This document shows positions 24,778-33,718 of a stretch of 64,000 bases of DNA, piece after piece; the first letter of the stretch is position 1; each line of letters opens with the position of its first letter. Position numbers and translations under genes: made by a program. Source of the DNA: CAZMRF01 sp964568735 (GTDB lineage: Bacteria; Acidobacteriota; Polarisedimenticolia; JACPZX01); assembly GCA_964568735.1 (NCBI GenBank), contig CAZMRF010000011.1, positions 1 to 64,000 of the forward strand. The letters are read 5' to 3'. Under the pieces are notes generated by a model. That model was not told where the DNA came from. It saw only the letters and a program-made list of their open reading frames with translations, and ran no database searches.

Positions 24778-25860
24778 TCAGCCGGCCAGGCCCCGCCGGC
24801 TCACGAGGTAGACGGCGAAGCTGCCGAGCCAGTGGCCGCCCTCGTAGTGATCTCCTGTGACGGCGGCGAGCCCCTTCCGGGAATGCTCCGCCGCTGCGGC
24901 TCGGATCGCCGCGATACGGGAATCGCCGGGGGGAAGCCCCGCCGCCATCCCCTCGAGCATCCAGGCCCGGCTGAGGTTGAGGCCGTCGAGGTGAGCCAGC
25001 TTCGGATCTCCGGGGTCGGTGACGACCGCGGGCACGAGCCAGGCTGTGCCCGCGGATCGCGGGATGGCGGGGAGGAAGCTCGTGAGCCACGCGGCGTATT
25101 CCTCCGGGGGAAGGATGCGGCGGAGCAGGTCGGCCTCCGCCAGGCAGGGTGAGAGGAAATCCTGGCCCCCCGGCTCGTAGGCCATGGGACAGTCCCTGTC
25201 TCCGAGGTAGAGAGCCCGGATGCGCGCCACGATCAGATCTTCGAAGGTCCTGTCGCGCGCCGTCCGTGCCCAGTCCAGGATCAACCCGAAGGCGAAGGCC
25301 GTCTGGAAATGCTCGCCTGAGCGGATCGGGTAGCTGAGCTTGGGAAGCCACCCGGCCAGCCGTTCGCGAGCGGCGGCTTCCAGAGGGCGCAACGCTTCCG
25401 ACCAGGAGCGCGCCCTGGGGTCGTCCCACTCCCGCAGCTCGGCACCGAGCTGCAGGAGCCAGGCTAGGCCGTAGGGACGCTCGAAGGCGGTGCGGCCTTC
25501 TCCCTGGAGGTAGCGGATCTCGCCTTCGATCCTCGCCGGGGTGAAGCTCCGCCCGAGGGCCTCGAGCGCCTCCGGCGCGAAGGGGGCTTCGGGGTGGAGC
25601 CGCGCGAGGCGCGCGAGGAGCCAGTGGCCGTGCACGGCCGAGTGCCAGTCGTAGCAGCCGTAGAAGACGGGGGTCAGCTCGCGGGGCGGCCTCACGTCGC
25701 CGTCGCCGCTCATCACGTGCGTGATCTGGCTCGGGTACTCCTTGTGGATGCACTCCATCGAGAGGCGCGCGAACCGTTCGATGAAGGCGGCATCCGAGCC
25801 TCCCGCCATCGCGGCCACGGCGGTCAGGGCCACGAGCGCGAACGGGGACGGAGCGGTCAC
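24778..25860 (-). CDS. DUF2891 family protein
   Basis: 360 residues from a GTG at 25860. LTPVFYGCYDWHSAVHGHWLL is the hallmark of DUF2891, an alpha/alpha-barrel-like family of uncharacterised enzymes. Later conserved pieces include GEHFQTAFAFGLILDW, YEPGGQDFLSPCLAEADLL and GDHYEGGHWLGSFAVYL. An N-terminal hydrophobic stretch (FALVALTAVAAMAGG) suggests export. The start overlaps the stop of the cupin gene by 4 bases (GTGA), making a two-gene operon. Confidence 0.85.
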   Translation of the reverse strand: MTAPSPFALVALTAVAAMAGGSDAAFIERFARLSMECIHKEYPSQITHVMSGDGDVRPPRELTPVFYGCYDWHSAVHGHWLLARLARLHPEAPFAPEALEALGRSFTPARIEGEIRYLQGEGRTAFERPYGLAWLLQLGAELREWDDPRARSWSEALRPLEAAARERLAGWLPKLSYPIRSGEHFQTAFAFGLILDWARTARDRTFEDLIVARIRALYLGDRDCPMAYEPGGQDFLSPCLAEADLLRRILPPEEYAAWLTSFLPAIPRSAGTAWLVPAVVTDPGDPKLAHLDGLNLSRAWMLEGMAAGLPPGDSRIAAIRAAAAEHSRKGLAAVTGDHYEGGHWLGSFAVYLVSRRGLAG

Positions 25861-26231
25861 TCCTCGCAGATCTCGATGTGGTCGGGCTTGTTGGGGACCA
25901 TGCAGAGGAACTCGAAGGGAGCCTCGATCACCTTGTAGTCGTGGGGAGCCCCGGCGGGGATGTAGAGGATGGAGCCGGCGCTGACTTCGTGGACCTCGTC
26001 TCCGATGGTGACGCGGGCCCGGCCCTTCAAGACGTACTGCTCGTGCTCGACCGTGTTCGTGTGGCGCGGCATCCCGCCCCCCTCGCCCATGATGAACCTC
26101 CTCATGGCGAAGTGAGGCATGCCCTCCTTCTGGCCGAGCAGGACCTGGAACTCCGTAGACTTCCCGGCGCCGACCTTTTCACGAGCGACCCTGTCCGCCT
26201 TCCTGACGACGCCCTTCGTCGTGACGCTCAT
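25857..26231 (-). CDS. Small cupin-domain protein
   Basis: 124 residues from the ATG at 26231, preceded by GGAG; an in-frame ATG 12 bases farther upstream is possible. Both cupin motifs are visible: motif 1 as GGGMPRHTNTVEHEQYVLKG (metal ligands H, H, E) and motif 2 as AGSILYIPAGAPHDYKV with its histidine. The single-domain cupin probably binds a divalent metal and acts as an isomerase, dioxygenase or ligand sensor; specificity cannot be read. It is translationally coupled to the DUF2891 gene. Confidence 0.88.
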   Translation of the reverse strand: MSVTTKGVVRKADRVAREKVGAGKSTEFQVLLGQKEGMPHFAMRRFIMGEGGGMPRHTNTVEHEQYVLKGRARVTIGDEVHEVSAGSILYIPAGAPHDYKVIEAPFEFLCMVPNKPDHIEICEE

Positions 26232-26307
26232 CGGGGACTCCATGGATACGGGGATCCAAGCATAGTCCACCCGCCGCACGGCCTGCATGAGCTCGATTCC
26301 GACTCGC

Positions 26308-29172
26308 TCAGTGGAAGTCGGTGATGAGAACGACGTCCCTGCTGGAATTGCCGTAGGCGAAATAGAGGACCGGCTCGTCGGGGGCCCAGAGGTGGAAGGG
26401 AGTCGCGCCCGTCTTGAACTCCGTGATGAGCGTGGGCTCGGCCTGGCCGGGCTTCAGCATCCAGAGGCTGTCCTTCTGGTTCACTCGCCTGTGGAGGACC
26501 ATCCGGGAGCCGTCCCGATGCCAGTCGTGGTCCGCGACCTGGCCCTCCGTGAAACGGGTCAGCGGCTCGGGTTCGCCATCGGGGATCACCTTGCGCATGA
26601 CGTTCCAGCCGTGGTTGCGATCGACGTAGGTCAGCGCCTTGCCGTCGGGCTCCCAATGAATATCGAATGCGCCGGGGGGGAGCAGAAAGCTCGCGATGGG
26701 CTCGCCCCCTTCGACCGGCACGATGTAGCGGCGCGGGAAGAAGCGCCCGGCGATCTCCTCCAGCCTGGAGGCGATGACGCGTGTCCCGTCGGGAGAGAAA
26801 AAGGTCGCGTCCCCAACCTCCCAGTCGACGACCTTGTAGGGCTGGCCTCCATCCAGCTTCAAGGCCCAGAGGGCCCGCGGCTCGTCCCACTTCCTGAACA
26901 GGATGGCGTTGCCGGCAGGGGAGAGGTTCGCAAGCTGCTCGCCGTTGCCGCTTGTGAGCTGCCTCAGGCCGCTTCCGTCAGGATCCATGCGCCAGACGTG
27001 CACGAAGACGTTCTCCAGCCCGTCGATCTGGTTGAAGACGATTCCGGCCCCCTCGGCAAAGTCGGCGCCGAAGACATGGAGGCCCTGGGAGGTGAGCTGA
27101 CGGCGGTCGGTGCCGTCGGCATCCATGCGCCAGAGGAAGACCCTGTTCTCGCGAGGAGCCGTGAAGGCGACCGTCCCTCCGGGCAGCGGCACCAGGCTCG
27201 TGATGGACCCTGCGCTCCCCGAGGCGAATGTGAGAGGCTCGGCTTCCTTGCCCGCCTCGACGGGCGCGACCCAGAGATTGTTGACCGTGGATCTCCTGAT
27301 CGCGGCGATGGAAGCTCCATCGGCGGAGAGCGAGACGTTCGTGTAGCCCTCGAGATCGTTCGTCATCCTCACGACGTCGCCGCCCGGGTAGGAGACGCGG
27401 TAGATCTGAGGCGCGGTCCCGGCGCCGAACTCGAAGGCGCTGACGAGGACGGCGCTGCCGTCGGGCATCCAGCCGACGCTGTTGGATCTTGGCCACGACT
27501 TCTTCCCGATCCTCGCGCTCTCGCCGGTCTCGACATCCACGGCGAGGAGCCACGACTTAACTCCGCCGGCCGTGGTTTGGTTACCGACGACGATCGTCGT
27601 CCCGTCGGGCGACCAGGCGGGCGGGGCATCGAACGTCTCGGGATCCTTGACCCTCAGAAGCTCGCTCTCCTTTCCTGTCTCGACCTCAGCGATGACGAGG
27701 GAGTCTCCCTTGTCGATGAGCCCGCGCCGGAAGCAGGCCCGCTTCCCGTCGGGGGAAAAGGTCGCCGCCGTATCCACGTCGAAGAAGACCTTTCTCGGAG
27801 AGCCCCCAAGCGAGGCCACCTGGAATAGGGCGCTGTAGTTGGGAGACTCCGGATCCCTGTTGAGGTAGTACAGATAGTCGCCGTCGGGAGAGAAGCTGAT
27901 CCCGCGGATCTGAGTCTCGCTGTCGGGGAGGATGACCGCGTCGCTGCCTGTGCGCACCTGCCGGACGGAGAGGGAAGTCTTCCGGTCGCTGGAGGTCACG
28001 TAGGCCAGGTAACGGCCGTCCGCCGAGAGAACCGCCTCGTTCAGATCCTCCCGGCTCATGAGGACGGACATCTTCATGCTCTGGAAGGACGACTCCCCCG
28101 ATGAGGCGCCGCTTCCGAGGATGCTGTAGAGGCCGAAGGCGACTCCCGCGAGGCCCAGGACGACCGCTGCCCCGACGAGGGCGATGAGCCCCGTGCGGCG
28201 TCCGGGAACGGTCCCCAGCACGCCGGAGGGAGCCGATCCGGCGGAGGTGGCCGACGTGGCCGAGGCGGACAGCGCGTCGTAATCCTCCACGATCTCGCGC
28301 AGCTCGATGGCCAGGTCTTTCATCGACTGGAGGCGCTGATCGGGGCTCTTGGCAAGGCAACGTCGTATGAGGCGCCGGACCTCCGAGGGGATTTCGGGGT
28401 TCAGATCCTCGATCGGAATCGGCCGCTCGCGGAGGATCTGGTGCATCACCTCCACGTCGGTGTCGGCCGCGAAGGGGCGGCGCCGCGTCGCAGCCTCGTA
28501 GAGGATGCAACCCATCGAGAAGATGTCCGATCGATGATCGACCGCCTTCCCCTGGACCTGCTCGGGCGACATGTATCCGACGGTTCCCATGATCGTGCCC
28601 GCGCCGGTGCGTGCCGGCATTTCCGTGGGAGCGCTCGTCAGCTCCGCGGCGGAGCCGCCCTGCTTTTCGGTGAGCTTGGCGAGGCCGAAGTCCAGCACCT
28701 TCGCAAAGCCGTCCTTGGAGACCATGATGTTGCCGGGCTTCAGATCTCTGTGGACGATCCCCGCGGCGTGGGCCTTGGAGACTCCCTCGGCCGCCTGCCC
28801 GAGCCATCCGAGCAGCGCCTTCACGTCCGATTTCTCGTGGTGGATCTTCTGGGAGAGCGTCTCCCCGTTGACCAGCTCCATCGCGATGAAGTCGACGGGA
28901 GCGGAGGGCGCCGCATCGCCGGTCTTCACGACGTCCTGCCCGATCTCGTAGATGGTGACGATGTTGGGGTGGTTCAACGATGAGGCCGACTTCGCCTCCG
29001 TGACGAAGCGCCGGAGGCGCNNNNNNNNNNCGGGGGGGAGGACCTTGAGGGCGACGCTGCGCTCCAGCTTCTCGTCCTGGGCGATGTAGACCTCGCCCAT
29101 CCCGCCCGAGCCGAGCGGGCCCACGACGCGATAGTGGGAGATCCGATCCTCGGGCTGGAGAGTGCGGCTCAT
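26308..29172 (-). CDS. Ser/Thr protein kinase with TolB/WD40-like beta-propeller (copy 1)
   Basis: About 954 residues as assembled, with a run of ten N at 29021-29030 in the N-lobe. The kinase domain is at about 14-280: GPLGSGGMGEVYIAQ (P-loop), ALKVLPP (Lys), HRDLKPGNIM with D143 (numbering approximate), DFGLAKL and GTVGYMSPEQ. A single transmembrane helix lies around 325-350 (LIALVGAAVVLGLAGVAFGL). The rest is a six-bladed TolB-like propeller with repeated SPDG(K/T)..F and D..PDGS motifs, predicted extracytoplasmic. It is a membrane receptor-type Hanks kinase. It is a tandem paralogue of the next upstream gene, with 43 bases between. If the gap matches that paralogue, 19 rather than 10 bases are missing. 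Confidence 0.93.
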   Translation of the reverse strand: MSRTLQPEDRISHYRVVGPLGSGGMGEVYIAQDEKLERSVALKVLPPXXXXRLRRFVTEAKSASSLNHPNIVTIYEIGQDVVKTGDAAPSAPVDFIAMELVNGETLSQKIHHEKSDVKALLGWLGQAAEGVSKAHAAGIVHRDLKPGNIMVSKDGFAKVLDFGLAKLTEKQGGSAAELTSAPTEMPARTGAGTIMGTVGYMSPEQVQGKAVDHRSDIFSMGCILYEAATRRRPFAADTDVEVMHQILRERPIPIEDLNPEIPSEVRRLIRRCLAKSPDQRLQSMKDLAIELREIVEDYDALSASATSATSAGSAPSGVLGTVPGRRTGLIALVGAAVVLGLAGVAFGLYSILGSGASSGESSFQSMKMSVLMSREDLNEAVLSADGRYLAYVTSSDRKTSLSVRQVRTGSDAVILPDSETQIRGISFSPDGDYLYYLNRDPESPNYSALFQVASLGGSPRKVFFDVDTAATFSPDGKRACFRRGLIDKGDSLVIAEVETGKESELLRVKDPETFDAPPAWSPDGTTIVVGNQTTAGGVKSWLLAVDVETGESARIGKKSWPRSNSVGWMPDGSAVLVSAFEFGAGTAPQIYRVSYPGGDVVRMTNDLEGYTNVSLSADGASIAAIRRSTVNNLWVAPVEAGKEAEPLTFASGSAGSITSLVPLPGGTVAFTAPRENRVFLWRMDADGTDRRQLTSQGLHVFGADFAEGAGIVFNQIDGLENVFVHVWRMDPDGSGLRQLTSGNGEQLANLSPAGNAILFRKWDEPRALWALKLDGGQPYKVVDWEVGDATFFSPDGTRVIASRLEEIAGRFFPRRYIVPVEGGEPIASFLLPPGAFDIHWEPDGKALTYVDRNHGWNVMRKVIPDGEPEPLTRFTEGQVADHDWHRDGSRMVLHRRVNQKDSLWMLKPGQAEPTLITEFKTGATPFHLWAPDEPVLYFAYGNSSRDVVLITDFH
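29021..29030. other. Assembly gap (10 N) inside kinase gene
   Basis: Ten N follow the VLPP codons of the kinase on the minus strand. The frame stays open at this length, but the paralogue has eight residues between its LPP and VRRF. That predicts 19 missing bases, which is also consistent with the frame. The usual family sequence in this place (ELAADPER, family knowledge) fits the G residues on both sides. Confidence 0.9.
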
Positions 29173-29215
29173 CGGTCGGCGCTCCGGGAACGGGTCGTGC
29201 GGATCCGGCTCCAGC

Positions 29216-32104
29216 CTAGTCGAACTCGCTGATCAGCACCACGTCCTGGCTGGACGTGCCGTACGTGAAGACGATGCTCTTCGAGTCGCGGGCCCAGGCG
29301 AAGCCGTAGATCTCGCCGGTCTTGAAGCCGGTCAGCAGCGTGGGCGGCTTCCCCGCGCCCGGCTCGAGGATCCACAGGCTGTCCTGCTGGCCGAGCCGGC
29401 GATGCAGGAGAGCCCGCTTGCCGTCGGGCGACCATTCGTGCCCGATGAGGCGGCCAGCCTCGAAGTGCGTGAGCTGCGTGGTGTCATCCTTCGCGATCGA
29501 CCGGCGCATGAGATTGAACCCAGTGGCCCGGTCGACGTAGGTGACGGCCTGACCGTCCGGCGCCCACCTCACGTGATCCGCGCCGGGCGGCAGAAGGAAG
29601 GTGGCCAGCGGCTCACCTCCCGCGGCGGGAATCACCACGTGCTTAGGGTAGACGCGACCCTCCACCTCCTCGAAGGTCTGGTAGAGCAGCTTCCCGCCGT
29701 CGGGTGCGAAAAGCGAGCCGCCTGCGGCCACGAAAGAGAGGAAGAGTCTCTGCTCGCGACCCGCCAGGTCCACGGACCACACCTTCGTGAAGTCGTCGAC
29801 TCTCACGAACAGCACCGTCTTTCCGTCGGGCGCGAGAGCTTCGAGCATCTCTCCAGAGCCATCGGTGACCTGCCTCAGCCTGCCGCCGTCCGGGTCGATG
29901 CGCCAAGTATGTACGACGGCATTCTCATCGACCTGCGTGAAGACGATGCCCGCGCCCTCGGCGAACTCCATGCCTAGGACGGCGAGACCCTCCGATGCGA
30001 GCTGGCGCCGGTTCGAGCCGTCCGGCGCCATCCGCCAGAGGAAGAGTCTTTCTCCCTGGGGCGCCGTGAAGGCGACGCCACCGTCGCTCAGCGGCTCGAT
30101 GTCCACCACCGACGCAGCGCTTCCCGAGGCGAAGGTGACGGGCTGTGCCTCGCTCCCGGGCTCGAGGGGCGCCACCCAGATGTTTTTGATGTTCGTGTTC
30201 CGGGTGGCGGCGATGGTCCGCCCGTCGGAGGAAAGTGAGAGACCTCTGTACCCATCCAGATCGCTGGTCAGCCTCCGGACCTCTCCCTCGGGATAGGGGA
30301 GGCTGTATATCTGATCTGCACTCGACCCGATGATGGCGGCGCTGAGAATGATGGCGCTGCCGTCGGGAAGCCACGCGACGCTGTCTATGAAGAGCCAGGC
30401 TTGCGAGCCGACATTGGCCCGCGCACCGCTCTCGACGTCGATCGTAGCGATCCGCGTGCGTGCACCGCCCGTTGCGTCGAAAATCGGCACGGCGATGCGC
30501 TCGCCGTCAGGAGACCAGGATGGCGTGCCGCGGCTCGCTGGACTGGCGAAACTCTCAGGCTCCTTCACGCGGATCAGCTCGCGCTCTTCGCCTGTCTCCG
30601 GCTCCACTATGACGAGGGAGTCGGCGTTCTCGTTGACGACACCCCTCCGGAAGCAGAGTCGCTTCCCGTCGGGTGAGAAGGTCACTGCGGTGTCCACGTC
30701 GAAGGCGATCTTCCGAGGGGTGCCCCCGAGCGACGCCACCTTGAACAGGGCCTGGTAGTTGGGCAGGTCCGGATCGTGGTTGAGGAAGTAGAGGTAGTCG
30801 CCGTCGGGGGAGAAGCTGATCCCGCGGATCTGGAACTCCTGCGGCGCGAGGATCTGCGCGTCGCTCCCCGTGCGCACCTGCCGCACGTTGAGCGACGAGC
30901 GATCGCCGGCGGAAGTGACGAACGCCAGGTAGCGCCCGTCGCCAGAGAGAACGGCTTCGTCGAGGTCGTTCCGGCTCATGAGGGTCGAGATCTTCATCTG
31001 CTGGGAGGGCGAAGCGGCCGGTGGCTTCGATGCACGCCCTCCCATGGAGAGATAGAGACCAAGGGCGAGGCCGCCCAGTCCCAGGATGGCGCCTGCCGCG
31101 ATCGCGGCGGCGAGCCTCGTGTGCCGGGCGGGAGGCGCAGCGAGCGCGCCCGACGTCAACGAGCCCGCGGAGGTGGCCGTGGCCGGGAGCGAGTCCCACT
31201 CCTCGACGACCTCGCGGAGATCCATGGCCAGGTCCTTCATGGACTGGAATCGCTGGTCGGGGCTCTTGGCCAGGCAGCGGCGGATCAGCTTGCGAACCTC
31301 GGCGGGTACATCGGGGTTCAGCTCCTCCACCGGACGGGGCTTGTCCCTGAGGATCTGGTGCATGACCTCGACGTCCGTATCGGCGACGAAGGGGCGCTTG
31401 CGGGTGGCCGCCTCGTACAGGATGCAGCCCATCGAGAAGATGTCCGATCGGTGATCGGCGGCCTTCGCCTGGACTTGCTCAGGGGACATGTAGCCCACCG
31501 TCCCCATCACGACCCCCTCCCCGGTGTGCGCGCCCTCCGTGGGGGCGCTCGTCATCGGCCCTTCGGGGGCGGCCTGCCTTTCTGTGAGCTTGGCGAGGCC
31601 GAAGTCCAGAACCTTCGCGAAGCCGTCCTTCGAGACCATGATGTTGCCGGGCTTGAGATCCCGGTGAACGATGCCGGCGGCGTGAGCCTTCGCGACCCCC
31701 TCGGCGGCCTGGGCGATGTAGCCGACGAGAGTGCGGAGGTCTTCTCTCTCCTCGTGGATCCTCCGGGACAGAGTGTCGCCGGTGACCAGCTCCATCGAGA
31801 TGAAGTGGACTGGGGACGAAGCGCCGGAGCCTCCCGTACCGCCGGGCCTCACGGTGTCGTGGCCGATCTCGTAGATGGTGACGATGTTGGGGTGGTTCAG
31901 CGAGGAAGCGGACTTCGCCTCCGTGATGAAGCGCCGCACGCGCTCCTCGTTGCGAACGAGGTGAGGCGGCAGGATCTTGAGCGCGACGCTGCGCTCGAGC
32001 GAACTGTCCTGGGCGATGTAGACCTCGCCCATCCCACCGGCCCCAAGAGGACCGATGACACGATAGTGGGAGATGCGGTCATCGGGCTGGAGTGTGCGGC
32101 TCAC
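29216..32104 (-). CDS. Ser/Thr protein kinase with TolB/WD40-like beta-propeller (copy 2)
   Basis: 962 residues. Kinase domain at about 14-290: GPLGAGGMGEVYIAQD, ALKILPPHLVRNEERVRRF, HRDLKPGNIM (D149), DFGLAKLTER, GTVGYMSPEQVQAKA. A transmembrane helix follows at about 330-355 (AAAIAAGAILGLGGLALGLY). The C-terminal 600 residues form a TolB-type propeller with blades of the form ISFSPDGDYLYFLN and TFSPDGKRLCFRRG. It is highly similar throughout to the adjacent downstream kinase and also shares its opening MSRTLQP(D/E)DRISHYRV, so the pair arose by tandem duplication. It probably senses an envelope signal through the propeller and phosphorylates cytoplasmic targets. Confidence 0.94.
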   Translation of the reverse strand: MSRTLQPDDRISHYRVIGPLGAGGMGEVYIAQDSSLERSVALKILPPHLVRNEERVRRFITEAKSASSLNHPNIVTIYEIGHDTVRPGGTGGSGASSPVHFISMELVTGDTLSRRIHEEREDLRTLVGYIAQAAEGVAKAHAAGIVHRDLKPGNIMVSKDGFAKVLDFGLAKLTERQAAPEGPMTSAPTEGAHTGEGVVMGTVGYMSPEQVQAKAADHRSDIFSMGCILYEAATRKRPFVADTDVEVMHQILRDKPRPVEELNPDVPAEVRKLIRRCLAKSPDQRFQSMKDLAMDLREVVEEWDSLPATATSAGSLTSGALAAPPARHTRLAAAIAAGAILGLGGLALGLYLSMGGRASKPPAASPSQQMKISTLMSRNDLDEAVLSGDGRYLAFVTSAGDRSSLNVRQVRTGSDAQILAPQEFQIRGISFSPDGDYLYFLNHDPDLPNYQALFKVASLGGTPRKIAFDVDTAVTFSPDGKRLCFRRGVVNENADSLVIVEPETGEERELIRVKEPESFASPASRGTPSWSPDGERIAVPIFDATGGARTRIATIDVESGARANVGSQAWLFIDSVAWLPDGSAIILSAAIIGSSADQIYSLPYPEGEVRRLTSDLDGYRGLSLSSDGRTIAATRNTNIKNIWVAPLEPGSEAQPVTFASGSAASVVDIEPLSDGGVAFTAPQGERLFLWRMAPDGSNRRQLASEGLAVLGMEFAEGAGIVFTQVDENAVVHTWRIDPDGGRLRQVTDGSGEMLEALAPDGKTVLFVRVDDFTKVWSVDLAGREQRLFLSFVAAGGSLFAPDGGKLLYQTFEEVEGRVYPKHVVIPAAGGEPLATFLLPPGADHVRWAPDGQAVTYVDRATGFNLMRRSIAKDDTTQLTHFEAGRLIGHEWSPDGKRALLHRRLGQQDSLWILEPGAGKPPTLLTGFKTGEIYGFAWARDSKSIVFTYGTSSQDVVLISEFD

Positions 32105-32257
32105 GGCGGGCCCCTGGATGGATCGAATGAGCCGGGAAGTCTATCCCCGCGACTCAGGGCAGTCTATCCAGAGCGGAAACCCAATCGGGGAGGACCCCGG
32201 CTTACGACGCTCACTCTGAGGTATCCTTTCGGTAATTCACGTCCGAGGTGACCCGCC

Positions 32258-33673
32258 ATGACGAGAGCCGGCACGCATCGCCTTTTTCGTCGAGTCTTCG
32301 TTCATGGGTCCCGAGGGGCCATCACGCTGGGCGCTGTTCTCCTCCTCGCCCACCCAGCGAGCGCGGCGACGGTGAACATCGCCGTGATCAACAACGCCTA
32401 CAACCCCAGGACTCCGACGATAAACGAGGGAGACACCGTGGTATGGAACTGGAATTCGGGCGGCTCCCCCCACTCTGTGAGGAGCGGGAGCTGTCCTGGT
32501 GGCAACTGCACTCACGACGGTCTGTTCGACTCCACGATCAAGACGGGCGGCTCCTTCTCGCACACATTCAACTCGGTCGGGTCCTTTCCGTACTTCTGCG
32601 CCGTTCACCAATCCAGCATGACGGGCACCATCACCGTTCAGCCGTCGAACCCGCTGACGTGCAACCCGATGGCCGACATCCCCGTCGGCAATCCGCCTCT
32701 TACCGTCCAGTTCATGGCGAACCCCGGCGGCGGGACGTCTCCCTACACCTTTTCCTGGGATTTCGATGATGGCACGGCCTCCGACACGAGCCAGGACCCG
32801 CAGCACACCTTCAACGCCCTCGGAACCTACGATGTCACGCTCACGGTGACCGACAACGTCGCAGCGCAGCACCCGTGCATGACGCAGATCATCGTCACCG
32901 ATCTCACCTGCTCCGCGACCGCCGATCCGAACACCGGTGACTTCCCGCTGGACGTGACCCTGACCGCGACGGCTAGCGGCGGCGATCCCAACTACATGTT
33001 CATGTGGGATCTCGGCGACGGATCGCCGATGCCGATGGGCGAGGTCGTGATGCACACCTACGCGACCCCCGGGACGAAGCACGTGATGCTGATGGCCACG
33101 GACGCGTTGATGGTGCCGTGCGCGGCGCCGATCATCGTCCAGGTCACGGATCCGAACTGCCCTGCCGGAGACGACGACGTCGACCAGGTCTGCGACAGCG
33201 TCGACAACTGTCCCGCCGACTACAACCCGTCGCAGGCCGACGCCGACGCGGACACCGTCGGCGACGCCTGCGACAATTGCCCGGCCTCCTCCAACGCCGG
33301 ACAGGGCGATACCGACATGGACGGCTCGGGCGACGCCTGCGACCTGACGATCATCGCTCCGATGGACGGGGCCTCATTCAGCTGCGGCACCGTCCCGCTC
33401 GTGCCGCCGACGATCACCTGGATTCCCGATGTCTTCAACCGCTTCAAAGTTTCCATCTCATGGGATCCGGGGTTCACCAAGGGGACGGGCGTGACGAGCG
33501 GGACCGACTTCCTCAGGACGACCTTCTGGACGCCTTCGGTGAGGAAATGGCGGAAGGCGTGTACGAACGCACTCGGCTCGGGGGGTACTCTCTTCATCAG
33601 GATCTTCGGGAAGGTGAAGGGAACGACGAGCGCCGACACCAGTGAGGCCGTATCGGTGGACGTTCTCCCGTAG
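32258..33673 (+). CDS. Secreted cupredoxin-PKD protein with thrombospondin type 3-like repeats
   Basis: 471 residues from the ATG at 32258 (GAGGTGA upstream). Signal peptide: LGAVLLLAHPASA. A blue-copper-like cupredoxin domain occupies about 37-130, with H72 (GGSPHSV), C114, H117 and M121 (YFCAVHQSSM) as likely copper ligands. Two PKD-like domains follow (SWDFDDGTASDTSQDPQHTF, MWDLGDGSP). Calcium-binding type 3 repeats run from about 305 to 360 (CDSVDNCPADYNPSQADADA; DTDMDGSGDACD). The C-terminal module (about 363-471, TIIAPMDG..PPTITW..ISWDPGF..) is clearly homologous to the end of the Kelch protein at 44.6 kb. It is likely an exported redox or surface protein. Confidence 0.87.
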   Translation: MTRAGTHRLFRRVFVHGSRGAITLGAVLLLAHPASAATVNIAVINNAYNPRTPTINEGDTVVWNWNSGGSPHSVRSGSCPGGNCTHDGLFDSTIKTGGSFSHTFNSVGSFPYFCAVHQSSMTGTITVQPSNPLTCNPMADIPVGNPPLTVQFMANPGGGTSPYTFSWDFDDGTASDTSQDPQHTFNALGTYDVTLTVTDNVAAQHPCMTQIIVTDLTCSATADPNTGDFPLDVTLTATASGGDPNYMFMWDLGDGSPMPMGEVVMHTYATPGTKHVMLMATDALMVPCAAPIIVQVTDPNCPAGDDDVDQVCDSVDNCPADYNPSQADADADTVGDACDNCPASSNAGQGDTDMDGSGDACDLTIIAPMDGASFSCGTVPLVPPTITWIPDVFNRFKVSISWDPGFTKGTGVTSGTDFLRTTFWTPSVRKWRKACTNALGSGGTLFIRIFGKVKGTTSADTSEAVSVDVLP

Positions 33674-33718
33674 GTTGCAGGGCGCCCCCGAGGTTTGCCG
33701 TGGCCCCGCATTCGCTGC

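Noticed and set aside
26287..27828. Plus-strand open frame (513 codons) antisense to the first propeller kinase
   Set aside because: No ribosome binding site or domain, and the opposite strand has clear propeller blades; treated as a shadow.
30776..32251. Plus-strand open frame (491 codons) antisense to the second propeller kinase
   Set aside because: Charged, low-complexity product running across the kinase domain; no family similarity.
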